From positions 7,709 to 71,708 of the forward strand of contig CAYLLO010000001.1 of NCBI GenBank assembly GCA_964384805.1: a stretch of 64,000 nt of DNA, given 5' to 3'. The notes beneath the pieces are model-generated. The model was not told where the DNA came from. It ran no database searches and saw nothing but the letters and a program-made list of their open reading frames with translations. Source of the DNA: HGM10611 sp964384805. GTDB lineage: Bacteria > Bacillota_I > Bacilli_A > ML615J-28 > CAG-313. This document shows positions 52,976-62,249 of this stretch, piece after piece (positions within the stretch are counted from its first letter, which is position 1; every line of letters starts with the position of its first letter). The translations under genes and the position numbers were made by a program.

Positions 52976-53917
52976 TTATAAAGTATTGTTTAGGACTAAA
53001 TATGCTCTATTCTTATCACATTCAATTTGTTTGTGAAAATCCTTAATATTTTCAAATTTTTTTTCTTCACGTAAATATTCGATTAATTCTATTGAAATTT
53101 CTTTACCATATAAATTCGATTTAAAATTTTCTTCAATAATATGAATTTCATAACTTAAGTTTTCATAATAGTTGAATGAAGGATTGTGACCAATATTACA
53201 GATTGCAAAAAATTTTTGTCCATCAATTATACATTTTCCTGCATACACTCCTTCTTTAAGATGAGGATAAGACCGATTTAATCTTAAATTAGCAGTTGGA
53301 ACTTTGATTTTTTCACCTATATTACGCCCATGTACTACTATTCCTTTAATAGTGTAGTAATATCCTAATAAATCATTAGCTTTTTGTAAATCGCCTTCAT
53401 TCAACATTTTCTTTATTAATGATGAACCAATTTTTTGATTATCAATTATCATTTCTGGAATAATATTAACATTAATTTTATATTCTGAATCAGTTATAAT
53501 ACTATTAGATATACCTTCGCCACGAAAACCATAATGAAAATCAAAGCCAACTACCACTTCTTTTACTCTTAGCCCAATTAAAATTTTTTGGACAAAATCT
53601 TTATGCGACATTTTAGATAAGTAATTATCAAAAGTAATAATAATTAGGTAATCAAAATGATACTTGCTAATTAGTTCACATTTTTCTTCTAGTGATAACA
53701 AACTAACATATGTTTGATCTTTATTTATTACTTTATCAGGATGTGGTTCAAAAGTTATAATAGCGCTTTTTAAATTCTTTTTTTGGGCTATTTTTAAAGT
53801 TTCATTAAATAATTTTTGGTGAGCAAGATGTACACCATCAAATTCGCCAATTGTAGCAACAAGATTATTCATAATAGAATTATAGTCTAAAATTGAATTT
53901 ATTTTTATTATTTCCAT
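52976..53917 (-). CDS. ribF: Bifunctional riboflavin kinase / FAD synthetase
   Basis: 313 residues. The N-terminal adenylyltransferase has ATIGEFDGVHLAHQKL (HxGH-like) and VVGFDFHYGFRGEG; the C-terminal flavokinase has GRNIGEKIKVPTANLRL and HIIEENFKSNLYGKEISI. It makes FMN and FAD. It overlaps truB by 10 bases and has no ribosome site of its own, the usual truB-ribF pair. Confidence 0.93.
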   Translation of the reverse strand: MEIIKINSILDYNSIMNNLVATIGEFDGVHLAHQKLFNETLKIAQKKNLKSAIITFEPHPDKVINKDQTYVSLLSLEEKCELISKYHFDYLIIITFDNYLSKMSHKDFVQKILIGLRVKEVVVGFDFHYGFRGEGISNSIITDSEYKINVNIIPEMIIDNQKIGSSLIKKMLNEGDLQKANDLLGYYYTIKGIVVHGRNIGEKIKVPTANLRLNRSYPHLKEGVYAGKCIIDGQKFFAICNIGHNPSFNYYENLSYEIHIIEENFKSNLYGKEISIELIEYLREEKKFENIKDFHKQIECDKNRAYLVLNNTL

Positions 53918-54795
53918 ACTCGTACCGCTCTATAAAACTTCACATTATTTTCTTCACAATATTCATATATTGCAATTAATTTATCATCCACAATAGCAGC
54001 AAATCTATTATATTGTTTATAAAATGTCTTTAAAGATATCTTCATACCATTACTTAGTTTGTGAAAAAGTTCCGAATTTTTTGAAACATTAATTTTTTCA
54101 ATACCACATATAGCATCTTTCATATTAATTAAAGTATATTCGCCATTCTGTATATCTTCTATTTTTTTTGAATCTTCTAATTTGAACACACCACTTTGTA
54201 AACGCAATAAACTTCCCATTGTACAAGGAATTCCCAAACGAATTCCAATATCATGGCACAAAGATCTAATATATGTACCTTTAGAAACAGTAACGTCAAA
54301 CTGAAGTGAAAAATACTTTTCTCCGCTAATTAATTGTTTATCAATTTGAAAATCAAATATCTCAATTTCACGTGGTTCTATTTTAACTTCTTGATGCTTT
54401 AATGCATATTCATACAATTTTTTACCATTAACTTTAAGAGCAGAATAAATAGGCGGCATTTGTAATTGCTTACCTTTGAAACTATTAATAGTGTCAAATA
54501 AAAAATCTATATCTATTTGTGGTTTTTTTTCTTCCCTTAGAACTTGTCCAGTTATATCATAAGTATCTGTTTCAATACCTATGATTAATTCACAACGATA
54601 TTTTTTAATATCTGTTTCTAAAAATTGAACAAGTTTAGTAGCTTGATTAAGACAAATTACTAGTACTCCCTCAGCATTAGGATCTAAAGTTCCTGTATGC
54701 CCTACTTGTTTGGTATTAAAAATTCGCCGTATTTTATTTACCACGTCATGACTTGTCATTCCTTTAGTTTTATATACATTGATAATTCCATTCAT
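53908..54795 (-). CDS. truB: tRNA pseudouridine-55 synthase
   Basis: 295 residues. NVYKTKGMTSHDVVNKIRRI at the start and the catalytic Asp in GHTGTLDPNAEGVLVI near residue 40. Modifies U55 in the T loop of tRNAs. TAGGAGT precedes the ATG. The expected neighbour rbfA/infB is not seen. Confidence 0.94.
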   Translation of the reverse strand: MNGIINVYKTKGMTSHDVVNKIRRIFNTKQVGHTGTLDPNAEGVLVICLNQATKLVQFLETDIKKYRCELIIGIETDTYDITGQVLREEKKPQIDIDFLFDTINSFKGKQLQMPPIYSALKVNGKKLYEYALKHQEVKIEPREIEIFDFQIDKQLISGEKYFSLQFDVTVSKGTYIRSLCHDIGIRLGIPCTMGSLLRLQSGVFKLEDSKKIEDIQNGEYTLINMKDAICGIEKINVSKNSELFHKLSNGMKISLKTFYKQYNRFAAIVDDKLIAIYEYCEENNVKFYRAVRVWK

Positions 54796-54804
54796 ATAAT
54801 ACTC

Positions 54805-55596
54805 CTACTCACTAAAGAATTTCATAATTAAAACTCCTAAAGTACAAATAAAAACTTTAAAAAAGATATTCAAATCGTATGCCCATACTTCACGTATAAA
54901 TATCAATATTGTTCCTAATAATAATCCTAAACAAAATTTTAAAAAAATCAATTCATTTTTTTTAATAATTTTTTTAATTATTTTAGCAAAAACAATAGCC
55001 CCTATAACAAATGAAATAATAAAGATTAAACAATTATAAACCGAACTTCTGGGAGGTGTCATAGTAAAAATTTGAAAAATATCAGAAAAACTATCAATAA
55101 TAATTTGATAAATTCCTAATGTCAAAAGTAATAAACTTCCGCTTATTCCCGGCATAATAAAGGCAAAGGACGATAATATTCCACCCAAAATTAAAACTAA
55201 TATACTAAAGTTATTAGTCGAATTTTGAGACAATATTTCAGGAATTAAAGAAAGCAGTATTCCAAACATAATAATTAATAAATCGACAACTTTATTAGGT
55301 AATGTCTTGCGAATTATACTAATTAATCCGCCTATAGTTAATCCTAAGAAAAATATTTTTAGAATTGATTCATAGTTTTCAAAAATCAAAGACATTCCCA
55401 TAATACATAAAATAATACCTAGAATAATACCTAATATAAATAAAAAATTCTTAATTATAATTTTAGGATTATAAAATTTTTCGATTACTTCTAACATACT
55501 ATCATAAGAATTAAGAAACATCGCTACTAACGCACTACAAACGCCCGGAATAGTAAAAGAAACACCTATTAAAAAACCTTTAGCAAATTGTTTCAT
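54805..55596 (-). CDS. DUF368 membrane protein
   Basis: 263 residues, eight or so membrane helices. The DUF368 signature is repeated: GVSFTIPGVCSALVAMFLNSYD at the N-terminus and AFIMPGISGSLLLLTLGIYQ in the middle (PGxSG pairs). Related proteins have been linked to undecaprenyl-phosphate recycling across the membrane. It is the last ordinary chromosomal gene before the type IV secretion cluster. Confidence 0.85.
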   Translation of the reverse strand: MKQFAKGFLIGVSFTIPGVCSALVAMFLNSYDSMLEVIEKFYNPKIIIKNFLFILGIILGIILCIMGMSLIFENYESILKIFFLGLTIGGLISIIRKTLPNKVVDLLIIMFGILLSLIPEILSQNSTNNFSILVLILGGILSSFAFIMPGISGSLLLLTLGIYQIIIDSFSDIFQIFTMTPPRSSVYNCLIFIISFVIGAIVFAKIIKKIIKKNELIFLKFCLGLLLGTILIFIREVWAYDLNIFFKVFICTLGVLIMKFFSE

Positions 55597-55708
55597 AAAT
55601 TTGAATAATTACTTTTTTTATTTTATCATAATATATTTTTTTTTGCAAATTATTCTTCCTCCATATCGTATTGAATAATATGCAAAAATAGATTAGTTTA
55701 TGTTATTC

Positions 55709-57319
55709 TTAATTAAAATTATTAATTGCATTTATTATAAACGGACATACCATCATTATTATAAAGATAAGAATTAAACCAACTATGTAATTAAAAATAC
55801 GTTTTTTAGCTAATTCTTTTTCTTCCATTTTAACTGCTAAAATTAACTTAGCTCCCATATAAATACTCCAAATACCTGATGTAATAATCAAGAGAACAAT
55901 AAAAATTGTCTGTTGATTATTAATAATTTCTTTAAATTCTGTTTCTACTTTATCTATATTTGTATCAATAAATTTAGTTTCCAATAATCCACAATTTATA
56001 CATTCATATATTTGTTTTAATTGATTATTAATAATTAATTCTTCTTTTAAAATATAATAATGATCGGAGGCTGAAATATTACTTTCATAATAATAATTAC
56101 ATCTTTTACATCTAAATTCTCTAATACCTTCTTTGTCACATGTCGCTTTAGAAATAACTTTGCTTTCAAAATCATGACCTAAAGCTGTAATTATTTCTAT
56201 ACCTTCTTCCATTCCACAGTTTATGCATACCTTAAATAAGCCTCCATTTTCGGTACAACTCACCTTTTTAACAACTTCATTTATACAATGGCCTAAAGGA
56301 GCCACATAATTAGTTTCCCTCTCCATTAAACATTCCGTACATTGTAATAATGTATATCCTTCATTTATACATGTCGGAGCAATAATTGTTTCAACATAAT
56401 TGTGTTCAATCATTTCTAAAAAATTATCATATTTTTGTTCATGACAAGTAATGCATTCATAAATAGTATACCCCTGCGAATAACATGTAGACGCTAAATT
56501 ACCTACTATTTTATAACTATGTACAATACTAAATTTATCATACCCGATATTTCCATAACTATCAATTATTTCTATACTATAATTTCCTTCTTCTGAAATT
56601 ATTGTGTTTTTTTTATAAGGATTGCCATTTATATAAACTTCATATGAATCCCCTGACCATGTTAAATATACGGTATTTAAATCATAATTTCTTATAATAT
56701 CCACTTTTGGGCTTCGCTTAATAGTAATTGAATAAGTATCCGAAATATTTCCTGCATAGTCACTTGCATAAAAATAATATGTTCCTTGCGTTTTTAAAAA
56801 TGTATTATTTTTATATGAAGTATAATTACTTGAATCCGGTGTACAGACATAAACCATATCTAAACCTGACAGTTCATCTACTGCTTCAAAATAAATATAT
56901 TCGGCATTCGTAACATCACCACTACAATATTCTTGATTATATGAATATATTTTACCAATTGGAGCAATTATATCTAAATAAACATAACTTTCAAGAGAAA
57001 TATTACCAAAATTATCTACTGCTCGAAAAGTATATTTTCCATTTTCAGAAGTTCTAGGAATTATTAAGGAATCAGCATAGCTTTTCCAAGTTGTATCATT
57101 AGGACCTTTATATTGTAAATAAGCTATACCGCTACCTTCATCACTTGCAGAGTAGTAAAAATTTTTATTAGTTGAATCACCATATATAGGTTTTCCATTA
57201 GCAGTATAAATACTTCCAACAGGACAAACAACATCAGAGCTGCTTGCAGAAACCTTTATCAAAAAACTAAATAACGTAAAGAGCACTATAAAAAAAGATA
57301 TTTTTAAAATTTTACTTAT
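55709..57319 (-). CDS. Exported Ig-like/zinc-ribbon-repeat protein fused to a VirB2-like module
   Basis: 536 residues if it starts at ATA 57319, the only codon correctly spaced from the AAGGTGAT at 57332-57325; the nearest standard codon is GTG 57286, without a site. A signal peptide (KILKISFFIVLFTLFSF, ending about VSASS) precedes three Ig-like units ending in DNFGNIS, DYAGNIS and DSYGNIG (about 35-265). Five tandem ~38-residue repeats with a CxxC pair follow (CITC, CTEC, CINC, CKRC, CINC; about 267-451). The C-terminus (about 468-536) has two helices joined by a charged loop, GAKLILAVKMEEKELAKKR, closely resembling the pilin-like gene product at 61940-62248. It ends the T4SS operon. Confidence 0.6.
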   Translation of the reverse strand: MSKILKISFFIVLFTLFSFLIKVSASSSDVVCPVGSIYTANGKPIYGDSTNKNFYYSASDEGSGIAYLQYKGPNDTTWKSYADSLIIPRTSENGKYTFRAVDNFGNISLESYVYLDIIAPIGKIYSYNQEYCSGDVTNAEYIYFEAVDELSGLDMVYVCTPDSSNYTSYKNNTFLKTQGTYYFYASDYAGNISDTYSITIKRSPKVDIIRNYDLNTVYLTWSGDSYEVYINGNPYKKNTIISEEGNYSIEIIDSYGNIGYDKFSIVHSYKIVGNLASTCYSQGYTIYECITCHEQKYDNFLEMIEHNYVETIIAPTCINEGYTLLQCTECLMERETNYVAPLGHCINEVVKKVSCTENGGLFKVCINCGMEEGIEIITALGHDFESKVISKATCDKEGIREFRCKRCNYYYESNISASDHYYILKEELIINNQLKQIYECINCGLLETKFIDTNIDKVETEFKEIINNQQTIFIVLLIITSGIWSIYMGAKLILAVKMEEKELAKKRIFNYIVGLILIFIIMMVCPFIINAINNFN

Positions 57320-57325
57320 TGCTTA

Positions 57326-57802
57326 TCACCTTTCTTGAAATAAATTTTTAACATATTCTCCTGCAATTATTTTTATTGACGTTCTAAATTCTGTGGATCC
57401 TACATAAAATGCTTCTCCAATAGCAGCCGAAATAATTATTCGTTGTTCTTCATCATTAAAGGCTTCTCCTATTTTATAAACATCTATTACATCTTTCATA
57501 TCTGGAGCTGATAATTTAAATATAAAAAGATATTGACTATTTTTTAAAATTGTAGAAGTTTTATTTCTCAATTCACTATTACCATTCCAATCAGAAATAT
57601 TTTGTGTTGCAGGGATAAAACTACCATTATATTTCCTAATCCGTTTATTCATTTGATAAAAGAAATCTAATGCAATAGGATATTTAGAATCTATAAATAA
57701 ATGAGCTTCATCACAAATAATCATTGTTTTTAAATCTAACCCCTTCTTATTTAATTCCCTAGTATTAATAACCTCTTGTTCAATAAACCGAAAAATTAAC
57801 AA
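57326..57802 (-). CDS. VirB4-type T4SS ATPase, 3' exon (Walker B part)
   Basis: 158 codons and TGA. The Walker B segment LKTMIICDEAHLFIDS and the motif IPATQNISDW (sensor/Q) are those of VirB4/TrsE/ConE ATPases. The open frame extends upstream to 57892, but that part is group II intron domain V and VI and not protein. It has no start or ribosome site of its own; it needs splicing to the exon ending at 58681. Its TGA lies inside the ribosome site of the next gene. Confidence 0.7.
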   Translation of the reverse strand: MLIFRFIEQEVINTRELNKKGLDLKTMIICDEAHLFIDSKYPIALDFFYQMNKRIRKYNGSFIPATQNISDWNGNSELRNKTSTILKNSQYLFIFKLSAPDMKDVIDVYKIGEAFNDEEQRIIISAAIGEAFYVGSTEFRTSIKIIAGEYVKNLFQER

Positions 57803-58680
57803 TAGTGATAGGTAACTCTTTGATAAAATCTCTAAGTTTTCCCCCACTCCCCACCGTACGTGACAGTTTCCCGTCATACGGCGTTCCATCATTTATATAT
57901 TTTGCAAATTTTCAAAGAAAACCATCTTCTTATAGCGATTAAATTTAGTATTACCATAAAACAAGTATGTAATTTATATTTTTTCACTTTGTATAATTTT
58001 ATCTGAATCTTTGAATTTAAATAATTAATTCTTCTAACATATAAATGACTAACGACTATCCCTCCACAGCTTATTATCACTGTTTCATCAGTACTATGTC
58101 GTCGCTCTCAGTTGAACTAATGCAGATTGTCATATTTTTTCTCTGCAACCGTTTCATCACCTGTAATAGCTCCACGTTTCAACCTTTCCACGTTCCAATA
58201 TTTCTATCTTTGCATATACCCTTAGGTGTATCCTTTAGTCCTGTATGCTTGATAACTCCCATAAAGTTATAAGGTCTTTCATAAAATGCAATTTTTACTT
58301 AACCTAACATACCACCACAACTTGTGGAGAATAGCATTTCTACCATTTTGCTCTATAGACCCTTACTTTCGGATATTCGTCAGTTAATTAAGTACATTCT
58401 CACCATAGGTATTTTATAGAACCCCGGCATATCATTTACATTGTTTGTTTTCAAACAACTTTCCACAACTTTATTTCTAAATTGTTTGGGTAATTTCTGC
58501 CGACTTCACCGAACTTTATACAATTAATTGATTACACAATTTATTGCATATCGGAGTATTAGGTAGGCGTTTCAGGTCGTTACACCATCATTCCACCAAT
58601 CGAAATATTAGTTCTCTAGGCATTTGTATAAAGTCATTTTCCTTTTATATTTTAAATTTGCCTATGTCTATGCTTTTCAC
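57803..58680 (-). other. ORF-less group II intron inside virB4
   Basis: About 878 nt, minus strand. Domain V is clear at 57853-57886 (GCCGTATGACGG, GAAA-type loop, CACGTACGG), followed by domain VI (AGTGGGGG pairing CCTATCACT with a bulged A). Domain III/IV landmarks occur as TAGTACTGATGAAACAGTGA and GAGCGACGACATAG (58086-58130 region). EBS1 ATAGAAA (58207-58201) is complementary to the last seven bases of the 5' exon, TTTCTAT. The intron starts GTGAA and its 3' end is placed so that the exons join in frame. Domain IV holds no reverse transcriptase, only ~200 nt with a stray ribosome site. Splicing would need a maturase in trans, or be lost. Confidence 0.8.
57853..57886 (-). ncRNA. Group II intron domain V
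   Basis: 34-nt hairpin with the CGTATG/CGTACGG pairing and AGC-like triad position (AACGCCG), the catalytic core of group II introns. Confidence 0.8.
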
Positions 58681-60822
58681 ATAGAAACGTGTCATACGCA
58701 TTTGAGCATTAGCTACAATATTATTTTTATTAGCAAAAAGAGATTGAAAATTAAAGTTAATAATACTTGAATTTACTTCTAAAGTAGAAGGTTGATTCCA
58801 AATATCGGAATAACGTCCATTAACAAATTTCTGCAAATAAAGTCGAGTTAGTAAAAGTTCATCTTTTTTGAGATAATTTTGTTCTTCTTGTTGTTCCAAA
58901 ACTTCTAACATATCTGTAAACGTTGGAAAATCTTTAGCTTTTAGTTTATTAAAATTACTTTTGGCAGTAATTCCTTTATATTCATAAGTTTTGATAACCA
59001 AATTATTTATAAATTCAATAATGGTATTACTAGCATTTTCTAAGACAATTTTAAAAAAAGATTCTAACATTTTTAAATGTGTATTGAAAGTTATCATCGG
59101 TTCGGCAGGTTTTCCATCTTCTGTTAAAATTTTATAAATATGAAAAGGATTAATACGTCCCTCTTTAGCATTACCCACATCTATAATATTACCACCTAAA
59201 TTTTTAGTTAGATTAAGATACTCTGCCTCAGGATCACAAATAATAATACGAGTGTTATTAGACCACTCATTAACAATTAAGTTCTTTAAAAAGAAAGACT
59301 TGCCACTTCCACTTTTTCCAATTACCATCGCATTAGAATTATGATATAAATTATCTCTTTTCCAAATATTAAAAATAAATGGATAGTCATTATTTTTATT
59401 TTTTCCTAATAAGATACCTTTATCTTCCATAACACATGTTCTAACAAACGGGAAAACAGCCGCTAAAGTCATACTATTTAAACCTCGTTCATAGTTTTGA
59501 CAATATGATTGAGGATTAACAGATGCATTAATAAATCCCTCTTTTTGTTTACAATACATATTTGAACTTCTAAAATTATCATTTAATAAAATTTGTTTAA
59601 CATTTTTTTTATAATTTATATTATTCATATAGTTATAAGCTGTAATAGTAATATTAACATCATATAAACTTTCATTTTCTGACTGTAAACTGTCTAATAA
59701 CTCTAACATAGTTTCTTTATGAATATTTGCAGCCTTATAATCGCTTGCTTTTTCACTTAAAAATTCTTTGGTTTCCAATTCGGAAAGACAATTATCTATT
59801 CTTTTTATTGCTTTACTTTTTTCAACTGGTTTAATTCTCATAACCACTTTAGTATCAGGAATATTAAATATATTATGCCCCCAAGCATTTTTTACTTTCA
59901 AAGGATAATCAGTAATTGAAAAAACTGAAGCCTCTATATGATCTATTAGATACTTATTACTGGCATAAACAATCTTTTTAGGCATAATCCAAGTTAATAA
60001 CTCATCACTTTTTAAATTATCAACTTCACGCTCATCAAAATTACGTGAGTTATTATATTTTAAAAAAACAGCAACTTCTTTTTGATTTAAAACTTTAGTA
60101 TCTAAACCACATTTATTTATTTCTGAACTAATATTAATAGTCGACATTTCAATCTCTGATTTTTTATTACTATAAAGAATCAAATAATAATCAGAAACAT
60201 ATTGTTTAAAAATATTATTCAAATTATCAATATAATCTATTCGTTCTTTTAAAATATTACCTCGTATTTTATTAATCTTATTTACTGGTTCTTTTTTATT
60301 CTCTTGTATTTTATTAAATAAATCATTGGAAAAACTATCAAAATTTACTGGTCTATCTATTTTTACAATATCAATAACTTGATTTATTTCCAATTGTTTC
60401 AAAGCATTAGAAAAATAATTTATATCTAAATCTTGTTCTTCAATATCTTCTATTCCAAAATTTTTTTGTCCTATTTTTAATACTTTGGCGTATTTATTAT
60501 CCGTAAATTTTATCACTCCCTGTTCATCTATTTCTTCTAGTAAAAATAACTTATTCATTTCTTCTAAATTTGTATTATCAAATTTCTTTTTTCCTAAAAT
60601 AAATTTTAAAGTATTAATAATAAAATTATAGAAAAAGCCATCAGGAGTAGGGATAAACATAACTATATAACTTAGTAAAATAATTAATGATATTACTAAA
60701 AAACCTTTTATTAAAAGAATAAAAACAATGAAAAATATAACTAAACTAATTAAAATATCACTAATTGTAAAGGATTTCCAAATAGTATTTTTTATTTTTG
60801 TTTTTTTAGGTACTATGCGCAT
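58681..60822 (-). CDS. VirB4-type T4SS ATPase, 5' exon (Walker A part)
   Basis: 714 codons from ATG 60822 (GGTGAAAAAA before it; the GTG at 60831 is within the site). Two N-terminal hydrophobic stretches (about 20-60) are a PrgI-like membrane part fused to the ATPase, as in many Bacillota. The VirB4 domain follows, with Walker A GKSGSGKSFFLKNL near residue 500 and the conserved IICDPEAEYLNL. The frame then reads 14 bases of intron and stops at 58645. With the 3' exon it gives an 872-residue protein. It overlaps the virB6-like gene by 17 bases. Confidence 0.85.
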
Positions 60823-61894
60823 TTTTTTCACCTTTTTGATATAATTCGCTAAATCGATGATTAGAATTTTCCCTATAATAATGAATAGGTAAATATTGGT
60901 GTTTGGTAAATAAATTAAAAATATTATTTGTTGGGTTATTAACTTTTTTTAAGATATGGCCAATTAGCTTTTGACCTAGTGGAACACTTAAGGTAAAAGC
61001 CGACAAAACCATTAATTTAAAAATATTATCAGCTGATTTGGTTATATTAGGAATTGTAAATTCTAAGACTATTGGTAACATAAAATGATATAAATTTATC
61101 GTTAGAATATTTACATGTGTAATCATTAATTTATTTATAAAGCATTCAGTCCATTTTTTTAATCTTTCTCCGTTATCTAATGGAATTGTTGAAACAGATA
61201 ATGGCATTATTAAATATAATAATATTACTTCATATATACGTTTAATTAACTTGATAATTATGAAAAGAAAGGAAAATAAAATTATTATCGTTGTAATTAT
61301 TCCTGGTAAAAATAAAAACTTTTCAGGATTAATCATTCCATTATTTTGCCATGCAATCGGAAAAACATTATTATTTGTAACATAATCACCAAACAATTTA
61401 TCGATCGTTATAGTGTTGAAATCAATTTCATTTATTGAATAATCATTCAGCCACTCATCAACACAAAGTTCAAAAACTAAATTTGATATTTTTAAAGTGG
61501 CATCAATATTAAACGTATTATTAATCATTCTAAATAAAACATTACTTAATATGATTGCCATTGTTGCTACTAATAATACAATCATAATTGAAAAAATAGC
61601 TAACAAAAACTTTCCAATCACATTAAACAAAGTATTTCTATTAGTAATCATTGTTTTTATAATCGTAATAATAGAAAATACTCCTATAAAAATAATAGTT
61701 AATATTAAAATATGTGAAAAAAGATTATTTATTATTGAATGTTTTAAGAAATATTCAATACTATTTACTGTATCAAATTGAAACCCAAAAGTATCCAAAC
61801 TTATAGTATGTGAAAAAATTTCAAGAATTTTATCAATCAAATTTAATGACCAAATTATAATTTGTAATAACCATTCTTTAAAAAATATTAACAT
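60806..61894 (-). CDS. VirB6/TrbL-like T4SS membrane protein
   Basis: 362 residues, six or more membrane helices with large hydrophobic segments (about 45-75, 90-120, 190-230, 245-300). This polytopic pattern between a VirB2-like and a VirB4 gene identifies the VirB6/TrbL position, the inner-membrane channel component. AGAGGGT precedes the ATG. The hydrophilic C-terminus (PIHYYRENSNHRF) is cytoplasmic. Sequence motifs are weak; context carries the call. Confidence 0.65.
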   Translation of the reverse strand: MLIFFKEWLLQIIIWSLNLIDKILEIFSHTISLDTFGFQFDTVNSIEYFLKHSIINNLFSHILILTIIFIGVFSIITIIKTMITNRNTLFNVIGKFLLAIFSIMIVLLVATMAIILSNVLFRMINNTFNIDATLKISNLVFELCVDEWLNDYSINEIDFNTITIDKLFGDYVTNNNVFPIAWQNNGMINPEKFLFLPGIITTIIILFSFLFIIIKLIKRIYEVILLYLIMPLSVSTIPLDNGERLKKWTECFINKLMITHVNILTINLYHFMLPIVLEFTIPNITKSADNIFKLMVLSAFTLSVPLGQKLIGHILKKVNNPTNNIFNLFTKHQYLPIHYYRENSNHRFSELYQKGEKNAHST

Positions 61895-61915
61895 TTTTAC
61901 CCTCTATAACAATGT

Positions 61916-61935
61916 GAGGCGATAGTTATCGCCTC
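61916..61935. repeat. Hairpin between virB2-like and virB6-like genes
   Basis: 8-bp perfect stem GAGGCGAT/ATCGCCTC, 4-base loop. The T-run is on the plus side only, so on the operon strand it is an mRNA stability hairpin, not a terminator. Confidence 0.6.
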
Positions 61936-61939
61936 TTTT

Positions 61940-62248
61940 TTACGCTGCAACACCAACCCAAGCAGAAAGTCCATCAATTAATAATGGTGCTCCCATCGCA
62001 ATAACAAAAATAACAATAATTCCAATAATCAGATTTTTAACCATATCACGTGCATTGATTTTTTCTTCATAACGATGAGCTAACGCAATTTTAATTCCTA
62101 TATAGGCTCCCCAAATCACTACAAGTGCAGCAAGTCCCAAGACAATATAAATCCAAAAACTATTCATTAATTCATTTAATTTTGTAATAATTGATTGTAA
62201 AGATTCATTTAAAGTAGTATTTGTATCATTTAAAAAATTTAATAACAT
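61940..62248 (-). CDS. VirB2/Maff2-like pilin-type T4SS protein
   Basis: 102 residues: an amphipathic N-terminus and two membrane helices (about 34-56 and 72-95) around a basic loop AHRYEEKINARDMVKN. Size and topology match VirB2-like/Maff2 proteins of Bacillota conjugative elements, which form or line the conjugation channel. AAGGAGAT precedes the ATG. The two-helix part is similar to the C-terminus of the protein at 55709-57319. Confidence 0.7.
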   Translation of the reverse strand: MLLNFLNDTNTTLNESLQSIITKLNELMNSFWIYIVLGLAALVVIWGAYIGIKIALAHRYEEKINARDMVKNLIIGIIVIFVIAMGAPLLIDGLSAWVGVAA

Positions 62249-62249
62249 T

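Noticed and set aside
55597..55708. Attachment site or integrase boundary of an integrative element between DUF368 and the T4SS operon
   Set aside because: No tRNA, integrase or repeated core is visible here; the element's limits lie outside what can be inferred from this window.
57889..58272. Small ORFs on both strands inside the virB4 gap, as proteins or intron maturase remnants
   Set aside because: They lie in intron RNA domains, lack maturase motifs, and the frame entering domain V is explained as intron sequence.
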